Below, one piece after another: positions 36,334 through 45,351 of a stretch of 64,000 nt of DNA. The translations under genes and the position numbers were made by a program. Below the pieces are notes generated by a model that was given only the letters and a program-made list of their open reading frames with translations, ran no database searches and had not been told where the DNA came from. The DNA is from Bacteriovoracia bacterium (lineage in GTDB: Bacteria; Bdellovibrionota; Bacteriovoracia; Bacteriovoracales; Bacteriovoracaceae): positions 418,587-482,586 of the forward strand of contig JAUIIL010000002.1 in NCBI GenBank assembly GCA_030431635.1. Direction: 5' to 3'. Each line of letters begins with the position of its first letter. The first letter of the stretch is position 1.

Positions 36334-37770
36334 ATGGAGCAAAAGCAGCCCTCTCTTGGGATTTCCCTTGTACCAGTTATTACTCTTATGATTTTGCTCG
36401 TGATTAATATTTTAGTGTATAAAGACGATGCAACTGGAGGGGCCAATCAGATCGCCTTACTTATAAGTGCGGCCCTATCAATAACGATTGGAATTTTTAA
36501 ACTTAAAATAGATTATAAAGAACTTGAAGAAAAAGTATTAGACTCTATTCAGACGGCCATGCAGGCGAACGCAATCTTATTGTTAGTTGGTTCCTTAATT
36601 GGTTTGTGGATTTTATCTGGGATTGTTCCAGCGATGATCTATTATGGGCTCAAGCTCATTAACCCAAGTATTTTTCTTCCTGTGGCCTGTATTGTTTGCT
36701 CCATCGTGGCCCTTTCAACTGGAAGCAGTTGGTCAACAACTGGAACTGTTGGGATTGCTTTGATTGCGATTGGTAAGACTTTAGGGATACCTGAAGGGAT
36801 GGTTGCTGGGGCGATTATTTCAGGAGCTTATTTTGGAGATAAGATGTCACCTTTATCTGATACAACAAACTTGGCCCCTGCCATGGCAGGAACAGATCTG
36901 TTCACTCATATAAAGCACATGATGTACACAAGTATCCCTGCCATCGTTCTTGCGATTGTTGGTTTTTCTATTCTTGGTCTCTTTTATGGTCAGGGTGATA
37001 TTGCTTCAAATAATATCGATCAAGTTCTTGATGTAATTGATTCCAGCTTCTCTATAGGGGTTCACCTCTTTATCGCTCCAGCGTTGGTTATCTTCATGGT
37101 TTATAAAAAAGTTCCAGCTCTTCCTGCTATTGCAGTTGGTTGTTTGATAGGAGCAGTGTTTGCTCTTGTTTTTCAATCCTCTCTCCTAGTTAAAATGGCA
37201 GGAGGTTCTTTTGATGGACTTAAAACATATAAAATACTTATCTCTACTGCTTTTGGTGGCTTTTCCATTGATACAGGAAATAAGCTTATTGATTCTCTTC
37301 TTAACAGAGGGGGAATGAGTGGAATGCTAAATACAGTTTGGCTTATTATTTGTGCCATGATTTTTGGAGGGGCCCTTGAAGGGACAGGGATGCTCCAAAA
37401 AATAGCGAATTCAATTCTTGGCCTTGTTAAAGGTGCAGGCTCTTTAATTGGAGCAACACTAGGAAGTTGTTTATTTTTTAATATGACAGCTTGTGATCAG
37501 TATCTCGCTATTGTTGTACCTGGAAGAATGTTTAAAAAGGCCTATGATGATTTTGGTTTGAAGCCAAAGAACTTATCCAGGGCCCTAGAAGATTCAGGGA
37601 CAGTGACTTCTGTTCTTATTCCATGGAATTCGGGAGGAGCTTATAACTCAGGAGTTCTGGGAGTTGCGACTCTTACTTACCTTCCTTTTTGCTTCTTTAA
37701 TATTTTGAGCCCTCTTGTTTCAGCTTTTTTAGCTGGTTTTAATTTAACGATTGAGCGCAAAGACTCTTAA
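36334..37770 (+). CDS. nhaC: Na+/H+ antiporter, NhaC family
   Basis: 478 residues from the ATG at 36334 (AAGGA about 7 nt upstream); an in-frame start at 36280 has no support. About 11-12 membrane helices. Typical NhaC stretches include STGSSWSTTGTVGIALIAIG, GAYFGDKMSPLSDTTNLAPA and SVLIPWNSGGAYNSGVLG. It exchanges Na+ for H+ across the inner membrane, which suits a marine or brackish lifestyle (inference). Confidence 0.92.
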   Translation: MEQKQPSLGISLVPVITLMILLVINILVYKDDATGGANQIALLISAALSITIGIFKLKIDYKELEEKVLDSIQTAMQANAILLLVGSLIGLWILSGIVPAMIYYGLKLINPSIFLPVACIVCSIVALSTGSSWSTTGTVGIALIAIGKTLGIPEGMVAGAIISGAYFGDKMSPLSDTTNLAPAMAGTDLFTHIKHMMYTSIPAIVLAIVGFSILGLFYGQGDIASNNIDQVLDVIDSSFSIGVHLFIAPALVIFMVYKKVPALPAIAVGCLIGAVFALVFQSSLLVKMAGGSFDGLKTYKILISTAFGGFSIDTGNKLIDSLLNRGGMSGMLNTVWLIICAMIFGGALEGTGMLQKIANSILGLVKGAGSLIGATLGSCLFFNMTACDQYLAIVVPGRMFKKAYDDFGLKPKNLSRALEDSGTVTSVLIPWNSGGAYNSGVLGVATLTYLPFCFFNILSPLVSAFLAGFNLTIERKDS

Positions 37771-37779
37771 GTAAAAGTT

Positions 37780-38463
37780 TTAATTAAATTTCACGTACCC
37801 ATCATGAGCAAATATCTTAATTTGATGGGCTTGGGGTGAGCGAGATGAAACGAAAGAGTCGACCTGCCCGTATTCAATGAGTGTATCAAAGAAATAATCA
37901 CTGTCTTGATGAAGAGATAGGCTTGCTTCTATAGAGCTAAATTGAAACTCTAAGGAGTACTGAGGTCTCAAGATACTCACAATCCCCTTTACTCCCTTGA
38001 CTGAGAGTTGAGTATTTCGGGGAATGAAGAACTGGCAATCAGAAAGAGGGCTTTTTCCAAGGTCAATTTCAAGCTCATCATTTTTTATTTGAACTAAGGA
38101 GTTCGAAGACTCTAAGGACATCTTGCACTTCCATGAAAAAACCTCATTACTTGATGTTTGGAAGCTGGCCTTAATAGAGGAGAATTGAAGGGAGATTTTT
38201 TTTATTCCCTTTCTTGAAAGATCTTCTTCTCCATTAAATTCATGGGGCATTCTTCCGCTTAAATCAATAGTTTCCCCTTGAATTGTTAAGAGGCCTTGCT
38301 GGCCATCAATAATAATATTTTTATTGAAAAAGGAGATTCTCTGACCTGATTGCTCAATTTCAATCACTGGAGTGAAAAGAAAGTAACCTATCCCGAGCAT
38401 TAAAATCAGGATAAGGGGAGGAGCTAGGCATCCCCATAAAAGAAATTTTTTCAAAGCTTTCAC
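37780..38463 (-). CDS. Membrane-anchored protein of unknown function
   Basis: 227 residues. A single N-terminal membrane helix (about 8-31) is followed by a beta-rich periplasmic domain with two Cys (WKCKM, SDCQF), repeated short strands, and no known motif. The pattern suggests an AsmA- or LptC-like beta structure, but that is a guess from strand spacing. It converges on nhaC with a 9 bp gap. Confidence 0.6.
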   Translation of the reverse strand: MKALKKFLLWGCLAPPLILILMLGIGYFLFTPVIEIEQSGQRISFFNKNIIIDGQQGLLTIQGETIDLSGRMPHEFNGEEDLSRKGIKKISLQFSSIKASFQTSSNEVFSWKCKMSLESSNSLVQIKNDELEIDLGKSPLSDCQFFIPRNTQLSVKGVKGIVSILRPQYSLEFQFSSIEASLSLHQDSDYFFDTLIEYGQVDSFVSSRSPQAHQIKIFAHDGYVKFN

Positions 38464-38563
38464 TCTCAGGCCTCTAGGAAAAAATGATCATTTTCTTTGA
38501 TAACATGTGTCTGACGTAAAGTCTGGATATTTTATGACCGATCCTCTGATTGGGAGATAAAAT

Positions 38564-39016
38564 ATGTCGAAAGTGATCAGCTTCAAGGATAAGAAAAAAG
38601 AAAATATTGAGAAAAAGAAAAGGAGTTTCGAGCGCCTTGTTCTTAACGATATGACTCGCTGTGGGGCTGTTATTGATGATGCAGGAACTCATTACTCTGT
38701 GAAGCTTATTGATATTTCCTATGATGGTTGCTTGATTCAAATACCTTATAAAGATGCAAAGCATAAGCTTTTTCAAATAGATAACGAAATAGATCTCAGG
38801 TTTTATTTTACCGAATCTTCTTATATTCCTGCCCGAGTTAGAGTTAAACATAGTCATTCACACCAAGAAGTAGGGCGTGATTACGAAAGAGTTGGATGTG
38901 AATTTGATAAAACAGCAACTTCTTTTGTAGCACTAGAGAAGTTTATCGAATTTCTCTATAAGTATGCCGAGTTCTCCATTATTGATAAAGGTGATGAGCA
39001 GATTTACTTTCTGTAG
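38564..39016 (+). CDS. PilZ-domain c-di-GMP receptor
   Basis: 150 residues. A basic N-terminal arm ends in RSFER (the RxxxR c-di-GMP motif) and is followed by the PilZ barrel with DISYDGCLI (DxSxxG). Both binding motifs are intact, so it should bind cyclic di-GMP. It starts a four-gene plus-strand run with a dinucleotide-binding protein, a lipoprotein and a cyclophilin; the target process is unknown. Confidence 0.87.
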   Translation: MSKVISFKDKKKENIEKKKRSFERLVLNDMTRCGAVIDDAGTHYSVKLIDISYDGCLIQIPYKDAKHKLFQIDNEIDLRFYFTESSYIPARVRVKHSHSHQEVGRDYERVGCEFDKTATSFVALEKFIEFLYKYAEFSIIDKGDEQIYFL

Positions 39017-39058
39017 TGCGTCGTTGCCTTCGAGTCTCTAGTGCAATAAAAACAGAGA

Positions 39059-40264
39059 ATGAAAATAGCTATTATCGGTGATTCACCCAAGGCCATAGCA
39101 GCCGTCAAACATTTTTATGACATTCAAGCCGATGTGACATGGTTTTGTGAAAAAGAACCTAACTGGTCTCATTCAAATTTTAAGTTCAGTGATGAAAAGA
39201 CTTTTAAACAATATTACGAAGAAGAGTATAAAGAGGAAAAAGAAAAAATAGCGTCCAAGGTTAAGATTAATGACAACAATGTCTTAAGAGTCATGAAGAG
39301 ATTTCTTCTTAAAAATGAAGAAATTAGTGGGCGAAGTCGCTTGGCCGATTTGTTTCGAGTTGTTTTTGAAATTGAGCCCCAAGTTTTTATAGAAGAGCAC
39401 CAGGAGAAGAATCCTCAATTTTTTCAGAACTTAAAATTTGATATGAAGGAATTACTCGAAGAAAAAATTGAACACTTTAGTGACTTTGATTTGGTTGTTG
39501 ATGCTCAATTTAAAAGAGCTTTAGATATGGGAACAAGTGCACCTTGCGTGAGAGAGCTCTCCCTCCGAAATCGACTTGACCTTTATTACGGAGTTGAATG
39601 TTTTTCGCAAAAGACTAACGACTATCAAGAAATAGCTCTCATTGGTTCTGGAGAAATGGCAGCTCAGTTTCTTTTGTCTTTGAGGACGTGGTTAAAAAAT
39701 AAAGAGAACAGAATTTTTATAGTTACAACGGAAGAGTCTCCATTTGCCTCTGTTTCAAATATTCCATTAAAAAAAGAATTGGATGAACTTATTGATGAGC
39801 AGAATCGGTTGCAGGAAGAAGAGGTTGAAGCGTTTCTTAAAAAGCGAGAAGAATGGAATCAACTAGAGAGTTATATGCAGGCCAAGATAAAGCGTCCGGA
39901 AGAGCCAATTCCTCAAGTAGTGTATTTTGCTGGCCACAATGTCACTTCAGTAGACGCCCTGGTTGATCAGAGAAAATTTTATCTAACGTGCGAGATCCCT
40001 CCTTTTAGAAGAGCACAAGTGCAAAAAGAAAATGCTCATCTAGATTTAAAGACAATAGGGGTTCAAGCTGCTTTTGTTCTTACTGGAAATGAAGTAAACT
40101 TAGAGCTCTATGAATCATTGAAAATAAAAGAATGCCAGGACGTTATTTCTGAAGAACCTGGTGTTTATTTCTTAGGTTATGAAAAAAATGAATCAAACGA
40201 AGAAACAAAGAAACTTCTTAATAGAGTACAAAGAGATGTTGAAGTATATTTTAGCCGCCACTAG
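39059..40264 (+). CDS. Predicted dinucleotide-binding (flavoprotein-like) protein
   Basis: 401 residues. The N-terminus IAIIGDSPKAIAAVKHF resembles a Rossmann FAD/NAD loop with a GxSxxA variant. A second one, IALIGSGEMAAQFLLS, sits near residue 198. This double-Rossmann layout recalls class B flavin monooxygenases such as lysine N6-hydroxylase, but key GXGXXG glycines are changed, so it may not bind cofactor. It follows the PilZ gene by 42 bp and overlaps the next gene by 29 bp. Confidence 0.6.
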   Translation: MKIAIIGDSPKAIAAVKHFYDIQADVTWFCEKEPNWSHSNFKFSDEKTFKQYYEEEYKEEKEKIASKVKINDNNVLRVMKRFLLKNEEISGRSRLADLFRVVFEIEPQVFIEEHQEKNPQFFQNLKFDMKELLEEKIEHFSDFDLVVDAQFKRALDMGTSAPCVRELSLRNRLDLYYGVECFSQKTNDYQEIALIGSGEMAAQFLLSLRTWLKNKENRIFIVTTEESPFASVSNIPLKKELDELIDEQNRLQEEEVEAFLKKREEWNQLESYMQAKIKRPEEPIPQVVYFAGHNVTSVDALVDQRKFYLTCEIPPFRRAQVQKENAHLDLKTIGVQAAFVLTGNEVNLELYESLKIKECQDVISEEPGVYFLGYEKNESNEETKKLLNRVQRDVEVYFSRH

Positions 40265-40964
40265 TTTTATCTTATTATCTTGTAGTTCTCCTGTAGAAAA
40301 AAGAAATATTAATAATATTTTTATAGGCTCTGGGGTTGAGAAGTTTTTCTTGGCCGATCCTCCTGACTGGACACAGTTTTCTGAAATAGCTGGGTGTCAA
40401 TTTAAAGAAAGAATTCGTTATTTAAACTTTGAGAACTTAAATGCCTCATACTTTCTTAAGTATGAAGAGCTTGTTCAGCTTCAATATCTTGTAAACCAAG
40501 AGTTTAGAATCTCTGGCTATTATCAGACAAAAGAAGAGGAGAAGGTTTTTTATTCTTCCTATGAAAAAGTGAAAGGAGGAACAAAAGCTTTTATTCCTCC
40601 TAGTTTTTCAAGAATACACTTAATATGGATAGATGATTTTATTAACTCTAACCGTTCAGTGGAAGAGTTGAAGAGTTTTTTACGCCGGGATGAGGTCGGA
40701 ATGGGGTTTCCTGTTTTTGTTTCTCTTTGTTTATCAGAAAAAGAACTTGAAGGTTACGTTTCTGATAATGAGTTAGGCTTTGTTCAAGGAAAGACAATCC
40801 CTAGAGATATGTTCACTCTCTATAGTGGTAACTATAAAAGAGAGTCTGCTTTTTCTCTTGATTTTAAAAAAATCTTTAAATCAAATTCTCAAATATATTT
40901 TTATTCACCCAGAAAATATAAAACAAATAACTTTTTGAACTACGATTATTTTAAAACATTTTAA
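40236..40964 (+). CDS. Lipoprotein of unknown function
   Basis: 242 residues from the ATG at 40236. MLKYILAATSFILLSC is a lipoprotein signal (Cys16), which decides the start over an upstream in-frame ATG at 40179. The mature part has two further Cys (AGCQF, SLCLSE) and no recognised domain. It overlaps the previous gene by 29 bp and precedes the cyclophilin gene by 12 bp. Confidence 0.65.
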   Translation: MLKYILAATSFILLSCSSPVEKRNINNIFIGSGVEKFFLADPPDWTQFSEIAGCQFKERIRYLNFENLNASYFLKYEELVQLQYLVNQEFRISGYYQTKEEEKVFYSSYEKVKGGTKAFIPPSFSRIHLIWIDDFINSNRSVEELKSFLRRDEVGMGFPVFVSLCLSEKELEGYVSDNELGFVQGKTIPRDMFTLYSGNYKRESAFSLDFKKIFKSNSQIYFYSPRKYKTNNFLNYDYFKTF

Positions 40965-40976
40965 AGGAGAAAAATC

Positions 40977-41513
40977 ATGTTTGGTTTAGGAAATAAAAAA
41001 AGTGATTATAAAGAAGATTTAGATAGAGTTAAAGTTACTTTTAAAACAAATAAAGGTGACTTTACAGCTGAGCTATACGCCAAAGAGTGTCCAGAAACAG
41101 TTTGGAATTTTGTGAACCTTGCTGAAGGTAGACAAAAAACTCAAAAAGAAGGGCCATATTATAATGGTCTTATTTTTCACCGGGTTATTTCTGGGTTTGT
41201 GATTCAAGGTGGTTGCCCACAAGGTTCTGGTATGGGAGGTCCTGGCTATAAGTTTAAAGATGAGTTTCATCCTGAATTAAGACACAATAGTGCAGGTATT
41301 CTTTCGATGGCCAATGCTGGGCCTGGAACAAATGGATCTCAGTTCTTTGTTACCTTAGGGCCAACCCCTCACTTAGATGGAAGACATAGTGTGTTTGGGA
41401 AAGTGATTGAAGGGATGGATGTTGTCAATTCAATCGGTCAGACTCAAACTGGGGCGATGGATAGACCTAATCATGATATTGTCATGGAAGAAGTGATTAT
41501 CACTCGAGACTAA
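40977..41513 (+). CDS. Peptidyl-prolyl cis-trans isomerase, cyclophilin type
   Basis: 178 residues. Cyclophilin signature [13 protein letters not shown] (catalytic Arg), then [24 protein letters not shown]. There is no signal peptide, so it is cytoplasmic like PpiB. The Trp of human cyclophilin is His here, as in most bacterial forms, implying weak cyclosporin binding. AAAGGAG lies just upstream. Its stop overlaps the recJ stop by 4 bp. Confidence 0.93.
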   Translation: MFGLGNKKSDYKEDLDRVKVTFKTNKGDFTAELYAKECPETVWNFVNLAEGRQKTQKEGPYYNGLIFHRVISGFVIQGGCPQGSGMGGPGYKFKDEFHPELRHNSAGILSMANAGPGTNGSQFFVTLGPTPHLDGRHSVFGKVIEGMDVVNSIGQTQTGAMDRPNHDIVMEEVIITRD

Positions 41514-43219
41514 ATGGGCCCAAGATAGAGTTTATCGACTAAAAGCTGAATATATTCATTTCCGTTGAAACGATTGATACCTAATTGAAATTCAATTGTG
41601 AGGCCTTCATTTTGACGGTTAAATATCTCTTCTGGCGAGAGCTGATTCCATTTTCCGATATGAAAAAAACTAATTCCTTGTAATTTTCGGCCAGGGTTAT
41701 GCTCATCAATAAAATCCCATCTTACATGAAGGTCTTTTAAGACTCTGTAGGAGTCAATTCTAATATTCTTCATTCTAAACACTGGTCTTTGATTTCCCAT
41801 ACCAAAAGGCTCTAGGGCATCGAGTTCTTTTAAAAGATGAGTGTTGATTTCTGAAAAACTAATTTCAAGATCGTAGTGAGATTGTTTAGTACGAGTAATA
41901 AGGGGTATCTTCTTTAAGTATTGATTCATTCTCTCAATAAAAACGGGTAGGTTTTCTTTAGGCATCGAGAGACCCGCAGCAGATTTGTGTCCTCCAAATT
42001 TAGCAAAGAGATCCTCGCAAGATTTAAGGGCATCAAAAATATTAAGCTCTCCCGCTGAGCGAGCAGAAGCTTTGATAAGGTTTGGTTGCTCACTATCAGT
42101 AAAAACAATAGCTGGAACTTCAAATGTCTCAACTAATTTAGAGGCGACAATTCCAATAACTCCTTCATGCCATTGTTCTGAATAAACAATATTAATGAGC
42201 ATATCATCACTTTCTAGAGAACGAATAACTTCTCTTTTGGCCTGAGAAAAAACTTCATTTTGAATAAATTTTCTTTCTCGGTTAGAAATTTCTAAATGAG
42301 AGAAACATTCAAAGCAAACAGCATCGTCATCACTTATTAAAAGAGTTAAGGCCTTTTCTGGGTGCTCGAGTCTTCCCTTTGAGTTGATATGAGGTCCAAT
42401 ATGAAAAGAGATTTTATCACTAGGAATAGAATGACCAACTCTCTCTTCAGGTGGAATAAAATGCAATAGTCCTTTGTAGGTTGGATTCACAAGTTGTTTG
42501 AGCCCATGCCTTGTTAGCTTTAAATTCATGGGACATAAATTGGCCATATCAGAAATTGTACCAATGGCCACAAACTGAAGAAGGGGATATAGAGAAGGAA
42601 GAGGAGGGTTTTCTTTTTCCCAAGTGTTCTTAATTTGTAGAGCAAGGGCAAAGGCCACTCCAACACCAGCGAGATAACTTCTCTCACTATGTTCTTCATC
42701 TCTTCTATTTGGGTTAACGATAGCAAAAGCTTTAGGCATCTCTTCGGCCGCATCTTTATGATGGTCGGTAATAATGAGATCGATCCCTTTTTGAAGGGCA
42801 TAATCAGCAGCATCGTTATTGGTAATTCCGCAATCGACAGTAATAATCAAAGAAATATTTTTATCGGCCGCATTTTCAATTGAGCTTGGGTGAATTCCAT
42901 AACCCTCAACAAAGCGGCTTGGTTGAAAGAGCTCAACTTCTTTATCAAAGTATTTAAAAAAATGATAAAGTAGAGCACAAGACGTCGTTCCATCAACATC
43001 ATAATCCCCATAAACACCAATTTTTTCATTTGTTTTAATGGCCTTAATAATTCTCTCAGAGGCCTTTTCAAGATCGTGCATTTGGGTTAGAACAGGTAAG
43101 GCCCTGAGATCCCATGAGAAAAATTCTTCGAAGTTCTCTTCTCTCCATCCTCTCTTGAGAAGTAGTTCCCTCACTACAGGATGAAGTGTTCTTTGAGTTT
43201 GTTCTTGTATCTGTGCCAT
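41510..43219 (-). CDS. recJ: Single-stranded-DNA-specific exonuclease RecJ
   Basis: 569 residues, full length. It is a 5'-3' ssDNA exonuclease of recombination and mismatch repair. DHH-family motifs: [11 protein letters not shown] (motif I), VDCGITN, TDHH (motif III), NPNR and the DHHA1 part with [11 protein letters not shown]. The OB-like C-terminal domain is present. It has its own short upstream gap from the zinc-ribbon gene. Confidence 0.95.
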   Translation of the reverse strand: MAQIQEQTQRTLHPVVRELLLKRGWREENFEEFFSWDLRALPVLTQMHDLEKASERIIKAIKTNEKIGVYGDYDVDGTTSCALLYHFFKYFDKEVELFQPSRFVEGYGIHPSSIENAADKNISLIITVDCGITNNDAADYALQKGIDLIITDHHKDAAEEMPKAFAIVNPNRRDEEHSERSYLAGVGVAFALALQIKNTWEKENPPLPSLYPLLQFVAIGTISDMANLCPMNLKLTRHGLKQLVNPTYKGLLHFIPPEERVGHSIPSDKISFHIGPHINSKGRLEHPEKALTLLISDDDAVCFECFSHLEISNRERKFIQNEVFSQAKREVIRSLESDDMLINIVYSEQWHEGVIGIVASKLVETFEVPAIVFTDSEQPNLIKASARSAGELNIFDALKSCEDLFAKFGGHKSAAGLSMPKENLPVFIERMNQYLKKIPLITRTKQSHYDLEISFSEINTHLLKELDALEPFGMGNQRPVFRMKNIRIDSYRVLKDLHVRWDFIDEHNPGRKLQGISFFHIGKWNQLSPEEIFNRQNEGLTIEFQLGINRFNGNEYIQLLVDKLYLGPI

Positions 43220-43267
43220 AGTGCTCGAAGAGTATCCTTTCTACTCTTCACAGGCAAGGCACGGCTT

Positions 43268-43522
43268 TTACCAAATGACGTAAAGCCCTAAAACAAGGTC
43301 TTCTTCGTCGATTTCGCTGCAATGAGAAAAAAGCTCTTCATACTTCTCTGAACTACTTTCATGTATTTTTGAAAAATAGTTTAAGGGCAGGAAAGCTTTT
43401 TTACATTTCAAGCACCTTTCAAGCTCGACAGATGATTCACTCAGCTGTCCGCATACATGACATTTTTTAATAATGACCTTGTCACAAACTTTCTTTTTGT
43501 TCTGAATTTCTTTATTTGACAT
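43268..43522 (-). CDS. Small zinc-ribbon protein
   Basis: 84 residues with CHVCGQ and CLKCKK, spaced 16 residues apart, which should bind one zinc ion. The N-terminal part is basic and the C-terminal part acidic. The family is not recognised. It lies 48 bp upstream of recJ on the same strand. Confidence 0.65.
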   Translation of the reverse strand: MSNKEIQNKKKVCDKVIIKKCHVCGQLSESSVELERCLKCKKAFLPLNYFSKIHESSSEKYEELFSHCSEIDEEDLVLGLYVIW

Positions 43523-43600
43523 GACACATAACCCTTTGCTTATGTGCTCTATCGATATATCAGTAAAAAAAGATGAGGAAAATTTTGCCTAACTAAGAGA

Positions 43601-43625
43601 GTGCCCGAGCTCTCGCATCGGACAC
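43601..43625. terminator. Possible hairpin downstream of the coiled-coil gene
   Basis: GTGCCCGA (43601-43608) and TCGGACAC (43618-43625) pair at seven of eight positions with a 9 nt loop, 11 bp past the stop of the minus-strand gene ending at 43636. The T-run is weak on that strand. Confidence 0.35.
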
Positions 43626-43635
43626 TTAAGTTTTA

Positions 43636-44778
43636 TTAACGAGTTAGATTGCTAAAGTTGACAGGACTACCCTGGAATTGTCTTTGATAAACAGGGGCCC
43701 CTGAAACTCTCATAGGATCAATTTGTCCATTAGGGCCAAGGCCTCCATCGATGGAAATCCTTCTGAAGTTATATCCACTTGCTCCATTATAGTAAGGGAA
43801 GTTCATTGAGTTTGGGTTATAAAGCCTTTCTGAATAAAAAGAATTATTCATCATGAAAGGGGAGTGATAAAGTGCTGCCTGGTCATCAAGCATTGGTCTT
43901 TGAAAATTGCTGTAGTCCCCATTAAAAGTGTAGTTATAAACGGGAGCAGGTTGTGCTCCTACATTAGTTTTTATTGAATTATCATAGGTCATACCCGAGA
44001 TAAGATTTTGAATTCTGAGATTGTTTATTTCATTCATATAATAAAGATTTTTCATCTCGATACCGTCAGCTGTCATAGTACTTGGCTTTGTTGACTGTGC
44101 TGATAATGCTTGAAGGTATTGATTAAATTGCTCCCACTGAGCGTTCATCATCTGTTGTTGAACATTCAAAGCTTGGTTATTCATGAGAGGGTTAAGAGCT
44201 GGGTATTGCTTAACGAGCTCTTTTGCTAGTTTTTCAAAATCAACATCGCTTTTGTCGACCTTCTCAGCAGGAGAGTCTTCTAAAGTCTTTAAACTTTTAT
44301 TTAATGTACAAGCTTGAAGGACTTCAACCTGCTCCTTAAGAGCATCGATTTGTTCTTGGTATGTTTTATGCTCAGCTGCAGCTGCTAAACTCACTTCTAG
44401 TTCTTTCTTGGATTTTTCTTCAACCATCTCGTTAATTTTTTTATCAAGTTCTTTGGAAACGTCTTCGATTGAGTGGCTTGAGAACTTTATTTTAAGTTCT
44501 TCTTCGAGCTTTGAAATGATTTCATCTGACTCATCAATTGAGAGTTCTGACAATATTTTCTCTTTCAGCTCTTGAGCTTTTTCTTTGGTTTTTGCAAGTA
44601 CATCTACTTCTTCAGTTACATCAACTAGAGTCTCTGGTTGTTCTTCAACCTTCTCAAGAGAGAGTTCTTGTAATTGTGTAATCGCAAAACTTTCTAAGCT
44701 CTCTTCTTGAGCGTAGGATAAGTTAGTACTAGCGGCCAATAATAGTGACAAGGCCCAAACTGTTTTTCTCGTTTTCAT
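43636..44778 (-). CDS. Secreted coiled-coil / Asn-Gln-rich protein
   Basis: 380 residues with a signal peptide (about 1-23, ending SYAQE). An acidic coiled-coil region (about 50-155) is followed by a Gln/Asn/Met-rich region (about 190-270) and a Pro/Tyr/Asn-rich tail that looks unstructured and adhesive. No family is recognised. The composition suits a surface or periplasmic structural protein. Confidence 0.65.
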   Translation of the reverse strand: MKTRKTVWALSLLLAASTNLSYAQEESLESFAITQLQELSLEKVEEQPETLVDVTEEVDVLAKTKEKAQELKEKILSELSIDESDEIISKLEEELKIKFSSHSIEDVSKELDKKINEMVEEKSKKELEVSLAAAAEHKTYQEQIDALKEQVEVLQACTLNKSLKTLEDSPAEKVDKSDVDFEKLAKELVKQYPALNPLMNNQALNVQQQMMNAQWEQFNQYLQALSAQSTKPSTMTADGIEMKNLYYMNEINNLRIQNLISGMTYDNSIKTNVGAQPAPVYNYTFNGDYSNFQRPMLDDQAALYHSPFMMNNSFYSERLYNPNSMNFPYYNGASGYNFRRISIDGGLGPNGQIDPMRVSGAPVYQRQFQGSPVNFSNLTR

Positions 44779-44820
44779 ACATAAACTCTCTAGTTAAAAA
44801 TTAAAAACACATTATTTAAC

Positions 44821-44838
44821 TTCCAAGAAAGGTGCCAA
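44821..44838 (-). promoter_or_regulatory. Weak sigma54-like element
   Basis: On the minus strand TTGGCACCTTTCTTGGAA has GG and GG separated by exactly 10 bp, as the -24/-12 boxes would be, but the -12 dinucleotide is GG instead of the invariant GC. The same area also fits sigma70 boxes (TTGGCA, 18 bp, TAATGT at 44814-44809). Confidence 0.25.
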
Positions 44839-44928
44839 AGAATAAAAGCTTTTAAGAACCCAAATTTAATGAGTTAAAGAGAGTTATGATAAAAACAATT
44901 GAACAAATGTGAAAAAGTTAAACAGTTT

Positions 44929-45129
44929 TTAGTTTGTTGAAGAATTGTTGGTTTGGACCGGCTTTCCTTCTGCAATAATTTTAATAATCTGAAGCTGTTT
45001 GATAACTAGTGACTTTTTCTTCTCTTTTTTCTTAAGCGTAGTACTTGAAACGGGCAATGATTCCTGGGGTGAAGAATAAACGACAAAAGAAAAAAACAAT
45101 AAAGCACTTAGTATTAACGGCTTGATCAC
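44929..45129 (-). CDS. Small secreted protein
   Basis: 66 residues. The signal peptide (MIKPLILSALLFFSFVVYS) is followed by a short Lys-rich segment and a Ser/Thr/Asn tail. There is no recognisable domain. It is the only minus-strand frame in the gap between the coiled-coil gene and ppk. Confidence 0.5.
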   Translation of the reverse strand: MIKPLILSALLFFSFVVYSSPQESLPVSSTTLKKKEKKKSLVIKQLQIIKIIAEGKPVQTNNSSTN

Positions 45130-45298
45130 TGGAAAATCCCTTCAATATACTGATTTTATGTGTCCATACTAGTGTGATTTTAATGATTTGGCAACTTTTG
45201 ATAAGGGAAAATGAAGCTGTAAGTCATTGAAATCTAATTTCCTTAAAAAAAGGGGTTTTTTCTTTTTTTAAAATTAGGTTAAGACAAAAGAAAAGTCT

Positions 45299-45327
45299 TT
45301 TTGATCTTAGAGAGAAACGTATATGAT
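45299..45327 (+). promoter_or_regulatory. Candidate ppk promoter
   Basis: TTTTGA (45299-45304) and TATGAT (45322-45327) are 17 bp apart and lie 25 bp before the ppk ATG at 45352. The -10 is good, the -35 poor. Confidence 0.35.
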
Positions 45328-45351
45328 GCGAATAGACAAAAAGAGATTTTT

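Noticed and set aside
42526..42813. Long antisense or alternative frame inside recJ
   Set aside because: It lies wholly within recJ, shows no start signal or family and reads as a shadow of the recJ codons.
45244..45272. A-run, GGGG, T-run as a terminator
   Set aside because: The stem would be only A:T pairs, and no plus-strand gene ends upstream.
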